From Candidatus Fermentithermobacillaceae bacterium (GTDB lineage: Bacteria > Bacillota > Sulfobacillia > Fermentithermobacillales > Fermentithermobacillaceae): 64,000 nucleotides of DNA. The translations under genes and the position numbers were made by a program. Below, in pieces: positions 18,565 to 28,416 of this stretch (the stretch's first letter is position 1; each line of letters starts with the position of its first letter). The DNA is taken from positions 108,831 to 172,830 of the forward strand of contig DUQH01000003.1 of NCBI GenBank assembly GCA_012837895.1, written 5' to 3'. The notes beneath the pieces are model-generated. The model was not told the origin of the DNA, ran no database searches, and saw nothing but the letters and a program-made list of their open reading frames with translations.

Positions 18565-21500
18565 TCACGATTCCCTGGCCAAAGGGAGAATATCATCCAG
18601 GCGGATATCTGACAGGTAGGTGCGCCAGTCTACTGGTACTTCCTTGCCTGGAGTCAGGAACACCAGCGACACATGTACTACCGGCACCTTGAGTATTTGC
18701 TCCGCTGCATGAGCATACAGGGCAACCTGGGGTGTGTAACTCTGTGCCACTCGCGGGAGTTGCTGTGAGGTGATCGAATCTGTCTTGTAGTCTATTATCC
18801 ACAACCCGTCGTCTGACTCAAAGACAACATCTATTACTCCCTGGACCACGATTGAGTCATCAACCGGCAGTTCCGCCTCGTTCGCACTGAAAATCAAACG
18901 GGTGCCGCTTACCGGGATGCCTATGGCAAACTGGATTTCCCGTTTGACCTTGTGCGGGTGTGCCATGAGCATCCTACCGGTATCAGACCTGAAAAACCCG
19001 GCAATCCGCGTTACGTCCTCAGGCCTCACATATTGGCTGTCCAAGAAGCCAAGGCTGCTTAATCTTTGGATTTCCTGTCGCACCTTCTCTTCACACTCCC
19101 CGCTGGTCAGGTCCATTTTGGCCAGAAGGGCGTGGACAGCTATACCCCTTTCAATACCGTAGCTTGTCTTGCCTTTGGAAAGAAGCCTTTGCTCCGGCGC
19201 AGGCACGAACTCCTGGAACTCATCTTCAAAATCCAGCCTGCTCTTAAGTTCGCTCACGCTCATCTTTGCAGGCATGTAGGTAAACGCCCTGTAAGGATAA
19301 GCCCATTCAAGCCGCTGTTTTACTTGTTCATGTACTTCAGGGTTTCCGGGATCCTCGAGGGGCATCAACTGTTTCACTTGTTTCCAATTGTCGCCGCCCT
19401 GGCTTGTTGAAAACAGATCGGGTATCCCAGGCATCCCAGGCAATCCGAAAACCTGGATGTCAAAAGGGATCTCCTGGGTATCCATGGCACTGCACTCATC
19501 CTGTTCCATAACCTGCCTGAGTTTGGGCAACACAGAAGGACATATCCAATCGAGATAGCTTTGAGCCCTGTCCAATCTCATGTCCTGCCATTTCCCTACC
19601 TGAGCCGCAAGTTGACGTGCCGAGCCAACCAGGAACAGTTTTTCCTTTGCGCGGGTCATGGCTACATACAGGATCCGCATTTCCTCAGCCAGGTTATCCT
19701 TCCTGATCTGGATCTGGTTCGCTCTAAAAGGAAGTGTGGGATACTTGACCTTGTTCTCCAAATCGCAGTACATTGCCCCGATTCCAAGATTCCTGTGAAA
19801 CAGGATGTCGCTCTTGAGGTCTTCCATATTGAACTGTTTCCCCAGGTCAATCACAAATACCACAGGGAACTCCAAACCCTTGGACTTGTGGACCGAAAGC
19901 ACCCTGACAACGTCTTCCTGCTCGCCCAGAGCCCTGGCTGAACCCAGGTCGCCTTTTGATTCCCTGATCCTGTCGATAAACCTGAGGAACCGGAAAAGCC
20001 CGTGGCGTCCGAACTTGTCAAACTCCATTGCCCTGTTTACCAGCGCCCTGAGGTTGGCCTGGCGCTGGGCACCTCCTGGCAAGCCTCCGACATAATCGTA
20101 ATATCCTGTCTCGCCCAGGACTGTCCATAGCACATGAGCAAGGGGCATGCGTCTTGCCATTGTGCGCCAGCGGGCCAAGTGCTCCAAGAATTTGGAAACG
20201 GCCTCACGCAACCGGAGTATCTCATGGGTGGTGAATCCGCGGCTAAGCAAATCCTGGGCGGTAAGATCGTCCGGCTCAAGTGCCGCGAAATCTCCTACCG
20301 AATCATGAAACTCTCCTTTAGGACATAACGCCTTTATGATGGCAAGCTGCCTCGGCGTCAGCCCTGCCACAGGTGAGCGCAACACTGACGCTAACGGAAT
20401 GTCCTGACGCGGGTTATCTATCACAGCAAGCAGGGAAAGAGCTACCTCAACTTCACGCGCCCTGAAGTAACCTGTGCCCAATTCCGCATACACCGGGATG
20501 CCGCATTTCTGGAAAATGTCAAGTACCACATTTGCCCTGCCTTTAGTAGAACGCATGAGCACAGCTATATCCCTGAACATGCACTGCCTGAATTCAGATG
20601 CCTTGGCATCCCAAACCTTGAACCCGTTATCAGGTTCAACCATCTCCTTGATTTTCCATGCCACCAACAGCGCTTCCCTTTCCAGGGCTTCCAATTGCTC
20701 AATGTCAGAATCCCCTTGCCCTTCCGGTCCACCAAGATCCCCAGGCTCTCCTGGCACCGCGCCCCTTGGTGGCATGCCTGTTTCGTCACCGGCTTGTGAC
20801 CCGCCCTGTGCCGCGTCACCAGCTTCACCAAGGTCATCCCGTTCCACCAGTAAGAGTTCTGTTGCGAGCTTGTATCCCGGAACTTCCGGGTAATTGGCGC
20901 CCAAGTTAAGCCTGTGTTCTCCGGTGTAGTCAATCTCAGCTACAGATTGCTTCATGATGCGTTGGAACAGGTAGTTTACAGCATCGATTACCTGCTTCCT
21001 GCTCCTGAAGTTGAGGGAAAGCCCTGTCCTCACTCCAGGTAGGCTTGCATCGTAGGTGCTTTCCCCTACTGGCGCATAAGCCATATATTTCGCGATGAAT
21101 ATTGTCGGGTCTGCCAGCCTGAACCGGTATATGCTCTGCTTTATGTCTCCTACCATGAACAAGTTGTCATCCTGAGAAACAAGGGCAAGTATCTCATCCT
21201 GAACCGGGTTGGTATCCTGGTATTCGTCGACAAATACAAAGTCATAGCATGACCTGATGTCCTCAGCCAGGCGGCCCCCCTCTTGCCTCAAAACATCCAG
21301 GGTGTACCGCTCCAAGTCTGAAAAATCCACGCCTGAAACAGCTTTCTTCTTGCGTGTGTAGGCACTGTCCAGATCAATCACGAGCTTCACAAAGGTTTCC
21401 ATCAGGGGCAGCAGGTCTGCAATCTCTTTGAGCACCCCGGCGGCAGGCCTCATGATCACATTGGACGCGCAATCCCTAAGGCATTTTCTTGCCTTTTCCC

Positions 21501-22527
21501 GGAAAGCTTTAGCCAGATCCGCCAGGGAGGGATCGGCCTCCTTTTTTCTGGCGGGCAATCTCTGGAACTTAAACCCTGCAAGACTCCTGAGGGATTCCAA
21601 ACTGCCGGCACCGGCCTCTGAGTAGTCTTGCCTGCATTCCAGGGAAAGGTTTGAGCTTATTTCAAGCAGCTCCTGAACCCTCCTGTGCGCGTCCTTGAGC
21701 CCAGCAAGTTCTTGCTCTAATACCGAAAGGTAGTTTTGAGGGCCTCGCGGGAGCCGGCATAGGGCGCGCGCCTGCTGAATCCTAGTTATTGCTTCATCCA
21801 ATTCTGATTCAATCTGCTCCAACAGCAACGCCGTCCAGGGCAATGCTAACAGTATCCTGTCAAGCTCATCCTGGGCCAGGCCTGATTGGCTGAGCGCCTT
21901 TGCCACTTGTTCATAAAGGCCAAGCGCATCACTTAACCATTCCCGAGGGTGTGGCTGGGTCTGCAAGAAATCGTGAAAGCCCAGCACAATCTGTTTGAGA
22001 GATTCATCCACTCCCCGGCCGCCGTAACCTTCTACCAGTTCCACGAAGAGTCCATTATCATCTGAATCTGACCCGTACCTCTCTTCAAACACTCCGTCCA
22101 CTGCCTCATAGCGCAAGAGTTCTGCTTCGTTAGGGTCAAGAACCCTGAATCCCGGGTCAAGATCCACACGGTAGAAATACCTTCTGACAATGCTCAGGCA
22201 GAAAGAGTGGATAGTCGAGATCTGAGCTCTTTCCAGTAGGGACAGTTGCCTGGCGATCCTGGGATCCTCTGGGTTTCGTTCCCTGGCCTTATGCAAAGCC
22301 GCCCGTATCCTTTCCTTCATTTCCAGGGCTGCTTTTTCTGTGAAGGTTACAACCAGGAGACGCTCTATATCGCACGGTTCTTCTCTTGAGAGGAGCTGCC
22401 TGATAATCCTTTCCACCAGGACAAAGGTCTTGCCCGAACCTGCGGCAGCAGACACCAATAAATTATTACCCTCAAATTCCACGGCAACCTTTTGTTCTTC
22501 AGTGAGAGAAACCTTCTCCTGGGGCAA
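18565..22527 (-). CDS. addA: ATP-dependent helicase/nuclease subunit A
   Basis: AddA of the AddAB helicase-nuclease that resects double-strand breaks for RecA, 1320 residues. The UvrD-like helicase has Walker A SAAAGSGKT near residue 27, VVTFTEKAALEMKERIR, FVDEYQDTNPVQ and VRVLSVHKSKGLEFPVVF. The C-terminal RecB-type nuclease has GVIDVVFESDDGLWIIDYKTDS with the catalytic Asp and Lys. Between helicase domains there is a Gly/Pro/Gln-rich segment (GEAGDAAQGGSQAGDE, about 20 710-20 830) that looks like an inserted low-complexity linker. TTG start 3 nt after the addB stop, with GGGGAGGGG in the addB end as ribosome site, so translation is coupled. Confidence 0.95.
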   Translation of the reverse strand: MPQEKVSLTEEQKVAVEFEGNNLLVSAAAGSGKTFVLVERIIRQLLSREEPCDIERLLVVTFTEKAALEMKERIRAALHKARERNPEDPRIARQLSLLERAQISTIHSFCLSIVRRYFYRVDLDPGFRVLDPNEAELLRYEAVDGVFEERYGSDSDDNGLFVELVEGYGGRGVDESLKQIVLGFHDFLQTQPHPREWLSDALGLYEQVAKALSQSGLAQDELDRILLALPWTALLLEQIESELDEAITRIQQARALCRLPRGPQNYLSVLEQELAGLKDAHRRVQELLEISSNLSLECRQDYSEAGAGSLESLRSLAGFKFQRLPARKKEADPSLADLAKAFREKARKCLRDCASNVIMRPAAGVLKEIADLLPLMETFVKLVIDLDSAYTRKKKAVSGVDFSDLERYTLDVLRQEGGRLAEDIRSCYDFVFVDEYQDTNPVQDEILALVSQDDNLFMVGDIKQSIYRFRLADPTIFIAKYMAYAPVGESTYDASLPGVRTGLSLNFRSRKQVIDAVNYLFQRIMKQSVAEIDYTGEHRLNLGANYPEVPGYKLATELLLVERDDLGEAGDAAQGGSQAGDETGMPPRGAVPGEPGDLGGPEGQGDSDIEQLEALEREALLVAWKIKEMVEPDNGFKVWDAKASEFRQCMFRDIAVLMRSTKGRANVVLDIFQKCGIPVYAELGTGYFRAREVEVALSLLAVIDNPRQDIPLASVLRSPVAGLTPRQLAIIKALCPKGEFHDSVGDFAALEPDDLTAQDLLSRGFTTHEILRLREAVSKFLEHLARWRTMARRMPLAHVLWTVLGETGYYDYVGGLPGGAQRQANLRALVNRAMEFDKFGRHGLFRFLRFIDRIRESKGDLGSARALGEQEDVVRVLSVHKSKGLEFPVVFVIDLGKQFNMEDLKSDILFHRNLGIGAMYCDLENKVKYPTLPFRANQIQIRKDNLAEEMRILYVAMTRAKEKLFLVGSARQLAAQVGKWQDMRLDRAQSYLDWICPSVLPKLRQVMEQDECSAMDTQEIPFDIQVFGLPGMPGIPDLFSTSQGGDNWKQVKQLMPLEDPGNPEVHEQVKQRLEWAYPYRAFTYMPAKMSVSELKSRLDFEDEFQEFVPAPEQRLLSKGKTSYGIERGIAVHALLAKMDLTSGECEEKVRQEIQRLSSLGFLDSQYVRPEDVTRIAGFFRSDTGRMLMAHPHKVKREIQFAIGIPVSGTRLIFSANEAELPVDDSIVVQGVIDVVFESDDGLWIIDYKTDSITSQQLPRVAQSYTPQVALYAHAAEQILKVPVVHVSLVFLTPGKEVPVDWRTYLSDIRLDDILPLARES

Positions 22528-22530
22528 GCC

Positions 22531-25500
22531 CTATTCCCCTCCCCTGCAAATGCTTCTGATCTCTTCCCATATCTGCGCCCTTGACAAGTTGCTCAGGGTG
22601 TTGTATTCATTGCCGTCAACCAGCACATCAAAAGTGCACAAGGGGCTAAACTCACAGTATGTACAAGCTATTTGCTGATTCCTCCTGAAGGGCATGATAT
22701 CAATCCGGCCTGAGATGATGTCAGCGGATATCTGCCCCACCTTGTGCTCTACATAGTCTAGGAGCAGCTCCAAGTCTGTTTCTGCCACAGTCGAGGAGTT
22801 GGATCCTACACCACCTGCTTTTGTAAAATGTACCGGCAGGATATCAGAGTAGCCTGAAGCAGCTGTATCCATTAGCTTAAGCACGTCCATATCTTCCAGT
22901 AGGAGCCCTGCCATCTTCAGGTTTTTCTTCTTCCGCTTGAGCCAAGCTTCTTCCCTGTCAAGGGGCCCATGTTCTTTGAGAAACGGATCGTGGATCGGGA
23001 GATAAACAGCGCCTGCAGGATATGGCACCACCCTGGCAGGATCTTCAAGTTGATCCATATGGGCAGGGAATAGAGCAGACCATTCCACCAGCTCATCCCA
23101 CTTTGACACCGCCACGCCAAGATAGACCAGCAGCTGGAGCGACAGGCCGTAATACACTTCCAAGAGGTCAAGTTTGCTCCTGCTGGACTTGTAATCGACT
23201 ACTCGCAGGTATGCACGGGACCCCAGTCTGGCGAAATCAACCCTGTCAATGCGCCCGCGAAGCAATACTTCCCCATGGCCGGGCACACGCACTGAATACG
23301 GGGTCACCCCTCCAGGCAGGCCGAAAGGCACCTCAACAGCTAACGGGCGGAAGTCCCCCCTTCTTGCATGCTCCAGGAACACCCGGGCTGAACTCCTTAG
23401 CAACGCACCAAGCGAGTTCGAAACGTATTGATACCTGAAGGAACTCAGGAACAACCTGTCTTGAATCCTTGGCACAAGCTTGCCTACAACCTGGTCCATT
23501 ATCTCAAGCACGTCTTCCTGTTCCATACGGGCAACTTCTTGCTCGCATACCGAGACTTCCCTGACAAATTCCCGCATAGCTTCATGGAAGAAACTGCCTG
23601 TCTTGAGGGGATCAAGTTTGAACACTTGCCGCTGTTTCAGACCCAAACCGTCAGCGGCAAAATGCCTGAAAGGACATTGCTGGAACCGTTCCAACCGCGA
23701 GATGCTTGTTACAAGCGGGTATCCGTATAAGGTGTGGGACAGGGTTTCGCCCAAACGTTCAAGCTTATTGGTAAAACCCAGGGAACTGAGGATTTTGCGG
23801 CTTTGCTGCACCCTGCAAGGATCCAGCATCCAGCGGTATACCTCTTCCCAGACCACTCCCGGCGAAATACCTTGTCTCATAAGAGACAACCGGCGGGCAG
23901 CCACACCCCGCACTGTGGCAGCTGCAAGGTAGTCAAGATCCTCAGGATAGGTGCCAGGCGGGTCAGTTGAAATGAACCTTGTTTCCTTGTACGGCATGGT
24001 GGATTTGACCCACTGCACCACAGGCGACGGGAACATAGCTTTTCCGTCGTTATCCCCAAGTGGGTACGAAATGTAAAGCGCATCCCTGGGCCGTGTGAGC
24101 GCAATATATACAAGGTACTCTTCATGGAGCTGCCTTAGCCTCGAGGATGGCTCAAGATTTACGCCTGCTTTCAGCAGGGTTTCCCGCTCTTCGTCTGTAA
24201 ACACGCCCCTTTCCCCGTGCTTCATGGGAAAATCTCCTTCAGAAGCTCCTAGCAGGAACGTGACCCGGCATTCTGGCTGCCTCGTCCTGTCAAGACTGCC
24301 CACAAGCACTTGGTCAAGGGAAGGGGGTATTGCACCTAGCCTCATATCCTCCAAGCCGGCATTGATGAGAAGCGCGTATGTTTCCACGTCACAAGGGCGG
24401 GGGCCCAGGATTTCGGCTGCCTGCTCCAAAATCTCAAGCACTTTGTCCCAGATTCCTGCGTGCTCCATGACCGAGATTAGGTCACCGCGTTCCTGGCACT
24501 CTTCCTGCCAGCGTGCAAGGGTTTCCTGAACCCCGAGGTCCATGAGCAGGTCATAGAGGGCAAGCGATATGCCCTCTGCAGTCAACTCACCTGCGTTCCT
24601 GATCATCGCGTAAAACCGGCTGAAAGCAGACATAGCTTCCCGCCGGATCGCGTCTATCCTCTGGTTATCGGCCTGTGCACCCGGCTGTTCTTCATCCTCT
24701 GCAAGGAATTGCATAGCGTACTGCCAGGGCTCTTCGTCGAGCCACCGTTTCCCCCGTATACCACATGCAAGCACGTAGTTTTCCAGCTCGTCAACCAATT
24801 CCCTGTCAAGAGGCACAAGGTCAGTCTTGAGGTAACGGAAAACCGCGTCGAACCCGAAGTCGGTGAGAATTATATCAAACGCGGAGCGAACAAGCTCTGC
24901 CAAAGGGTGATGGGATAAAGAACTCTTCAGGTCAAGGAAGAAAGGAATGTCATGATCCGTGAACACCATCTCTATGAGGTCTTTGTATTTCTGCAGATCC
25001 CGCAGTTCAACAGTGATGTCTTTGAACCGGAGCCCTTGTTCCCTAACCAGTCTCAAGATCTCCCTGGCGGCAAACTCGACTTCCGCCTGAAGGTTCACTG
25101 TGCTGATCAGCTGCACCCCGCCCGGGGCAACGGGTATCCCTTCAGGATTCAGGCAGTCAGCGGGCGGTTCAAACACCTGCCACGGCCCGCGGTCTTTGCT
25201 TCTGAACGCAGCTTCAAGGCAGGCAAGTTCCCTGTGCTTGAACCTGGGCAAAGCACCGTCTTGCCCCAGGATGACCGCATCTTCCAACGGAACCCCGTTT
25301 TCCCGGCAAAGGGCTAAGGCTGTTTCGTACACTTCCCTGACGGGATGGAACAAGCTTGTTTCCCTGGGCGGGTGCTGGATTTCCTCCCGGTCCATGCACA
25401 AAGCGAGGTTTACCTGGGTGGCGGTCTTGAGCATAGCGCCTATCACCTGGTACTCACGGGGAGTAAAGCCGGAAAACCCGTCAATCCACACTACGGCGTT

Positions 25501-26154
25501 GCGTAGGAGATCTGATCTCGGTATGCTTTCCACCGCCAACTTAAGGTAATCATCAGGGTCAAGGAAGTTGTCTTGGAGGAATTCAGTGTACTTACGGTAT
25601 ATGAGTTGCAAGTCCCTGAGTTTTTGCGAGAGAAAAGGCGGTCTTTCCTCTCCTCCTGCTGCTACGATTTCAAGATCACCGGGGCTCACATCGTATGCGT
25701 TAAACTCCGAAAGGGCCTGTATAACCTCCTCCCGGAACCCGGGGTAGTTCACCATGGGCGCGTATACGCTTAATTGCTCCTTGTGCTCCCACAATATGGA
25801 TTGAACAGCCATGCTCCTGCCGACAGGGGTGATAAAAGGTTGGGTGATCCCGCCTGTTTCATCCAGTACCTTGAGGCACAGGCGCCTGAAGCCCAACACT
25901 TGAAGGTTCATGAATCCGCTGATTCTTCCGTCCTCAAGGATGGCTTTCTCCATCTGGAAGGTCGCCTGGTCAGGAACGATTATCAACACAGGAGGCCGGG
26001 ACAGTACTCCAGAGAGTACCCCGGAAGGTCCTGCTGCTAAAGCTGCTGAATCCGGCATCCCTGGACCGTCCCGCAGCAAACCCTCAATCACTGAATCGAT
26101 TATGTACCTTGTCTTACCTGAACCGGCAGGCCCGATGATAAAGCGCAAACCCAT
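22531..26154 (-). CDS. addB: ATP-dependent helicase/nuclease subunit B
   Basis: AddB, the second subunit of AddAB, 1207 residues. N-terminal Walker A is FIIGPAGSGKTRY (residues 5-17). The C-terminal nuclease domain includes GRIDRVDFARLGSRAYLRVVDYKSS. The iron-sulfur staple is present: one Cys in RLERFQQCPFRHFAADGL and three in CTYCEFSPLC near the end. I start at the ATG at 26154, because TAGGGTGG is 8 nt before it; a GTG four codons earlier has no spaced site. It is followed directly by addA. Length is normal for Firmicutes AddB. Confidence 0.95.
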   Translation of the reverse strand: MGLRFIIGPAGSGKTRYIIDSVIEGLLRDGPGMPDSAALAAGPSGVLSGVLSRPPVLIIVPDQATFQMEKAILEDGRISGFMNLQVLGFRRLCLKVLDETGGITQPFITPVGRSMAVQSILWEHKEQLSVYAPMVNYPGFREEVIQALSEFNAYDVSPGDLEIVAAGGEERPPFLSQKLRDLQLIYRKYTEFLQDNFLDPDDYLKLAVESIPRSDLLRNAVVWIDGFSGFTPREYQVIGAMLKTATQVNLALCMDREEIQHPPRETSLFHPVREVYETALALCRENGVPLEDAVILGQDGALPRFKHRELACLEAAFRSKDRGPWQVFEPPADCLNPEGIPVAPGGVQLISTVNLQAEVEFAAREILRLVREQGLRFKDITVELRDLQKYKDLIEMVFTDHDIPFFLDLKSSLSHHPLAELVRSAFDIILTDFGFDAVFRYLKTDLVPLDRELVDELENYVLACGIRGKRWLDEEPWQYAMQFLAEDEEQPGAQADNQRIDAIRREAMSAFSRFYAMIRNAGELTAEGISLALYDLLMDLGVQETLARWQEECQERGDLISVMEHAGIWDKVLEILEQAAEILGPRPCDVETYALLINAGLEDMRLGAIPPSLDQVLVGSLDRTRQPECRVTFLLGASEGDFPMKHGERGVFTDEERETLLKAGVNLEPSSRLRQLHEEYLVYIALTRPRDALYISYPLGDNDGKAMFPSPVVQWVKSTMPYKETRFISTDPPGTYPEDLDYLAAATVRGVAARRLSLMRQGISPGVVWEEVYRWMLDPCRVQQSRKILSSLGFTNKLERLGETLSHTLYGYPLVTSISRLERFQQCPFRHFAADGLGLKQRQVFKLDPLKTGSFFHEAMREFVREVSVCEQEVARMEQEDVLEIMDQVVGKLVPRIQDRLFLSSFRYQYVSNSLGALLRSSARVFLEHARRGDFRPLAVEVPFGLPGGVTPYSVRVPGHGEVLLRGRIDRVDFARLGSRAYLRVVDYKSSRSKLDLLEVYYGLSLQLLVYLGVAVSKWDELVEWSALFPAHMDQLEDPARVVPYPAGAVYLPIHDPFLKEHGPLDREEAWLKRKKKNLKMAGLLLEDMDVLKLMDTAASGYSDILPVHFTKAGGVGSNSSTVAETDLELLLDYVEHKVGQISADIISGRIDIMPFRRNQQIACTYCEFSPLCTFDVLVDGNEYNTLSNLSRAQIWEEIRSICRGGE

Positions 26155-26230
26155 ATCAGAAACCACCCTATACTAAGTTCTCTGGTTAGCAGGCGGTTTC
26201 CTGTTTCGCCTGGGAATGGCTTTCACAACT

Positions 26231-27019
26231 TCACTCAGAGGATGCGGATCCCTTTCCCAGGTCTCCCATAGCAACCCGGTACATAGCTTCAAAACCCATT
26301 TCAATCAGCCGGTTTTCGCTTTCGACATACAGCGGGTTCTTGCCGTGATGGGCAATAGCAAGTTTGCCTTCAGCATACATGCGGTCTGTCCTGGGCCCGT
26401 TATCCAGTACAAAGGCGGCACCGCAGCGGAGTCTCCGGTACAAACCAAGGATAAACTGGGTGTCCGCCTCCATTTCCACGCACAAGACTCCGCCTTTTCT
26501 CATGGTCAGGCGTTTGGCCTTGTCATCAGGGGCGTAGAAGGCGTCAACCGTAGCTACCGGGCCTACCAGGGCATCAATCCCGCAGTCGTGGCCAGCGTCA
26601 ACCAAAGCTTTTGTAACCCAAAAATCCGCTACGGCAGGGAAAGGCTTGGGAAGGTACTCGTCTGCCGTACCTCCTCCCCTGTAAGCAGCAGTACCGATTA
26701 CAATGTCGCCTACCCCTGTGTGTTCGGCGACCCCTCCGGCAGAACCTATGCGTACGAAGGTGTCAGCGCCCATATTGGCCAGTTCTTCTATGGCAATGGC
26801 TGCCTGGGGACCGCCCATCCCGGTTGAACAAACCGTCATGGGGACCCCTTTGTACGTCCCTGTATATACGTAATATCCCCGGGTATCGGCAACAAGCCGC
26901 ATTCCGTCAAGTTTTCCCGCCATTTTACGTCCACGCGCATGGCTGCCTGGAATAAAGCAGTACCTGGCAATATCTTCATCCCTGGCCTTTATGTGATGCT
27001 GGGAGAACTCTTGAGCCAT
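26231..27019 (-). CDS. Nucleoside phosphorylase (uridine phosphorylase-like)
   Basis: 262 residues of the PNP/UDP phosphorylase family (NP-I fold). Recognisable are IPGSHARGRKMA at the phosphate-binding N-terminus, CSTGMGGPQAAIAIEEL, RIGSAGGVAEHTGVGD and the substrate Glu in LCVEMEADTQF. It cleaves a nucleoside with phosphate to base and pentose-1-phosphate. Its place directly downstream of deoB fits a nucleoside salvage operon: pentose-1-phosphate would pass to DeoB. The sequence looks closer to uridine phosphorylases than to DeoD, but base preference is inferred. GGAGGTG precedes the ATG. Confidence 0.88.
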   Translation of the reverse strand: MAQEFSQHHIKARDEDIARYCFIPGSHARGRKMAGKLDGMRLVADTRGYYVYTGTYKGVPMTVCSTGMGGPQAAIAIEELANMGADTFVRIGSAGGVAEHTGVGDIVIGTAAYRGGGTADEYLPKPFPAVADFWVTKALVDAGHDCGIDALVGPVATVDAFYAPDDKAKRLTMRKGGVLCVEMEADTQFILGLYRRLRCGAAFVLDNGPRTDRMYAEGKLAIAHHGKNPLYVESENRLIEMGFEAMYRVAMGDLGKGSASSE

Positions 27020-27101
27020 AGTCGCACCTCCGACTCGATCAAATAATCCATGCGGGCCCTTTGGTAATCCACCGCAATCTATGACGCACGCAGGACCTGG
27101 A

Positions 27102-28376
27102 TTAAGTGCCTGCTACCAGTTGTTGCTTCATGCTCGTGCCTTCCCCACCGTATTCTATCTCCAAGAGGTCAGCCAACGTAGCGCCCAAATCCGCAAAAGT
27201 GCTCCTGGTGCCGAGCATGACACCTGGCCGTATAGGTTCACCTGCAATGAGCAAAGGTACATACTCCCGGGAATGGTCAGTACTCGGGGTAGTGGGATCG
27301 CAGCCGTGATCGGCAGTTACTACCAGCACGTCGTGGGTTCTAAGCAAACTGAGCAAGGCAGGCAGCTCAGCGTCGAACTCCCGCAGGGCAGCTGCGTAGC
27401 CTTCCACGTTGTTCCGATGGCCGTAGAGCATGTCGAAGTCAACCAGGTTAGCTAACACCAAGTGCCGCCGGTCACCATGCAAGTCACAGTTAGGCCGGCC
27501 ATGGCTACGCCTGTCATCGCCATACCAGTCGCCGTTTTCCCGCCCGGTGCCACGCCGGTTGTCGGAGCATTCAGCCATGAGCGTCCTCACCGCTTCTATG
27601 CCTTCCATATTGGACGACGTGGGGATCGACCTGTATATCCCCTTGCCTGCGAAGATGTCATGTATCTTACCCACTCCCGTTACAGATACGCCTGAAGCTG
27701 AGGCGTAATCAAGCAAAGTATCCCTTACCGGGGGCAGGGAAAAGTCTCTTCTGCTTGCAGTTCTCCTGAAGCTGCCCGGCTTACCCACAAACGGCCTGGC
27801 AATCACCCTGGCCACCAAATCATCGCCCACGAGAATATTCCTCGCTTCCTGGCACCACGCATACAGGGTATCCACGGGTACCACTTCCTCGTGACAAGCT
27901 ATCTGGAATACGCTGTCAGCTGAGGTATAGACGATAGGGTAGCCTGTCTTCATGTGCAGTTCGCCGAGTTCTTCAATGATGACAGTGCCTGAAGCGGGTT
28001 TGTTTCCGAGAACCTGGCGCCCTATGGCTTGCTGGAAACGGTGGATAATATGGTCCGGAAAACCATTGGGATACGTCTTGAACGGTTTGTCCAAGATAAC
28101 GCCGCACAGCTCCCAATGACCTGTCATTGTGTCCTTGCCCGGCGATGCCATGGCCATCCGGCCACACGCTCCAAGAGGAGGCAGCTTAGGAACCCCTTGA
28201 ATATCAAGAAGGGTTCCAATCCCAAGCTTAGCTAAGTTGGGAAGGTCTATCCCGCCCAAAGCTTTAGCCATGTTGCCCAGGGTGTTGGACCCCTCATCAC
28301 CGTAAAGATGTGCGTCAGGAAGGGCGCCAATACCCAACCCGTCAAGCACAATCACGAAGACTCTTGTTACCGGCAT
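27102..28376 (-). CDS. deoB: Phosphopentomutase with a charged insertion
   Basis: DeoB interconverts (deoxy)ribose-1-phosphate and 5-phosphate. Alkaline-phosphatase-like motifs: [15 protein letters not shown] at the N-terminus, [12 protein letters not shown] around the phosphorylated Thr, and [26 protein letters not shown] near the C-terminus. The ATG at 28376 is used, with AAGGTGA 6 nt upstream. At 424 residues it is some 30 longer than usual. The excess lies between LMAECS and [16 protein letters not shown] and is Gly/Arg/Asp-rich ([12 protein letters not shown] and similar; about 27 478-27 570). It probably forms a surface loop. Operon with the nucleoside phosphorylase. Confidence 0.95.
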   Translation of the reverse strand: MPVTRVFVIVLDGLGIGALPDAHLYGDEGSNTLGNMAKALGGIDLPNLAKLGIGTLLDIQGVPKLPPLGACGRMAMASPGKDTMTGHWELCGVILDKPFKTYPNGFPDHIIHRFQQAIGRQVLGNKPASGTVIIEELGELHMKTGYPIVYTSADSVFQIACHEEVVPVDTLYAWCQEARNILVGDDLVARVIARPFVGKPGSFRRTASRRDFSLPPVRDTLLDYASASGVSVTGVGKIHDIFAGKGIYRSIPTSSNMEGIEAVRTLMAECSDNRRGTGRENGDWYGDDRRSHGRPNCDLHGDRRHLVLANLVDFDMLYGHRNNVEGYAAALREFDAELPALLSLLRTHDVLVVTADHGCDPTTPSTDHSREYVPLLIAGEPIRPGVMLGTRSTFADLGATLADLLEIEYGGEGTSMKQQLVAGT

Positions 28377-28416
28377 GATCTTCACCTTAGATACCACCAG
28401 GAGAAAGAACCAAGGC

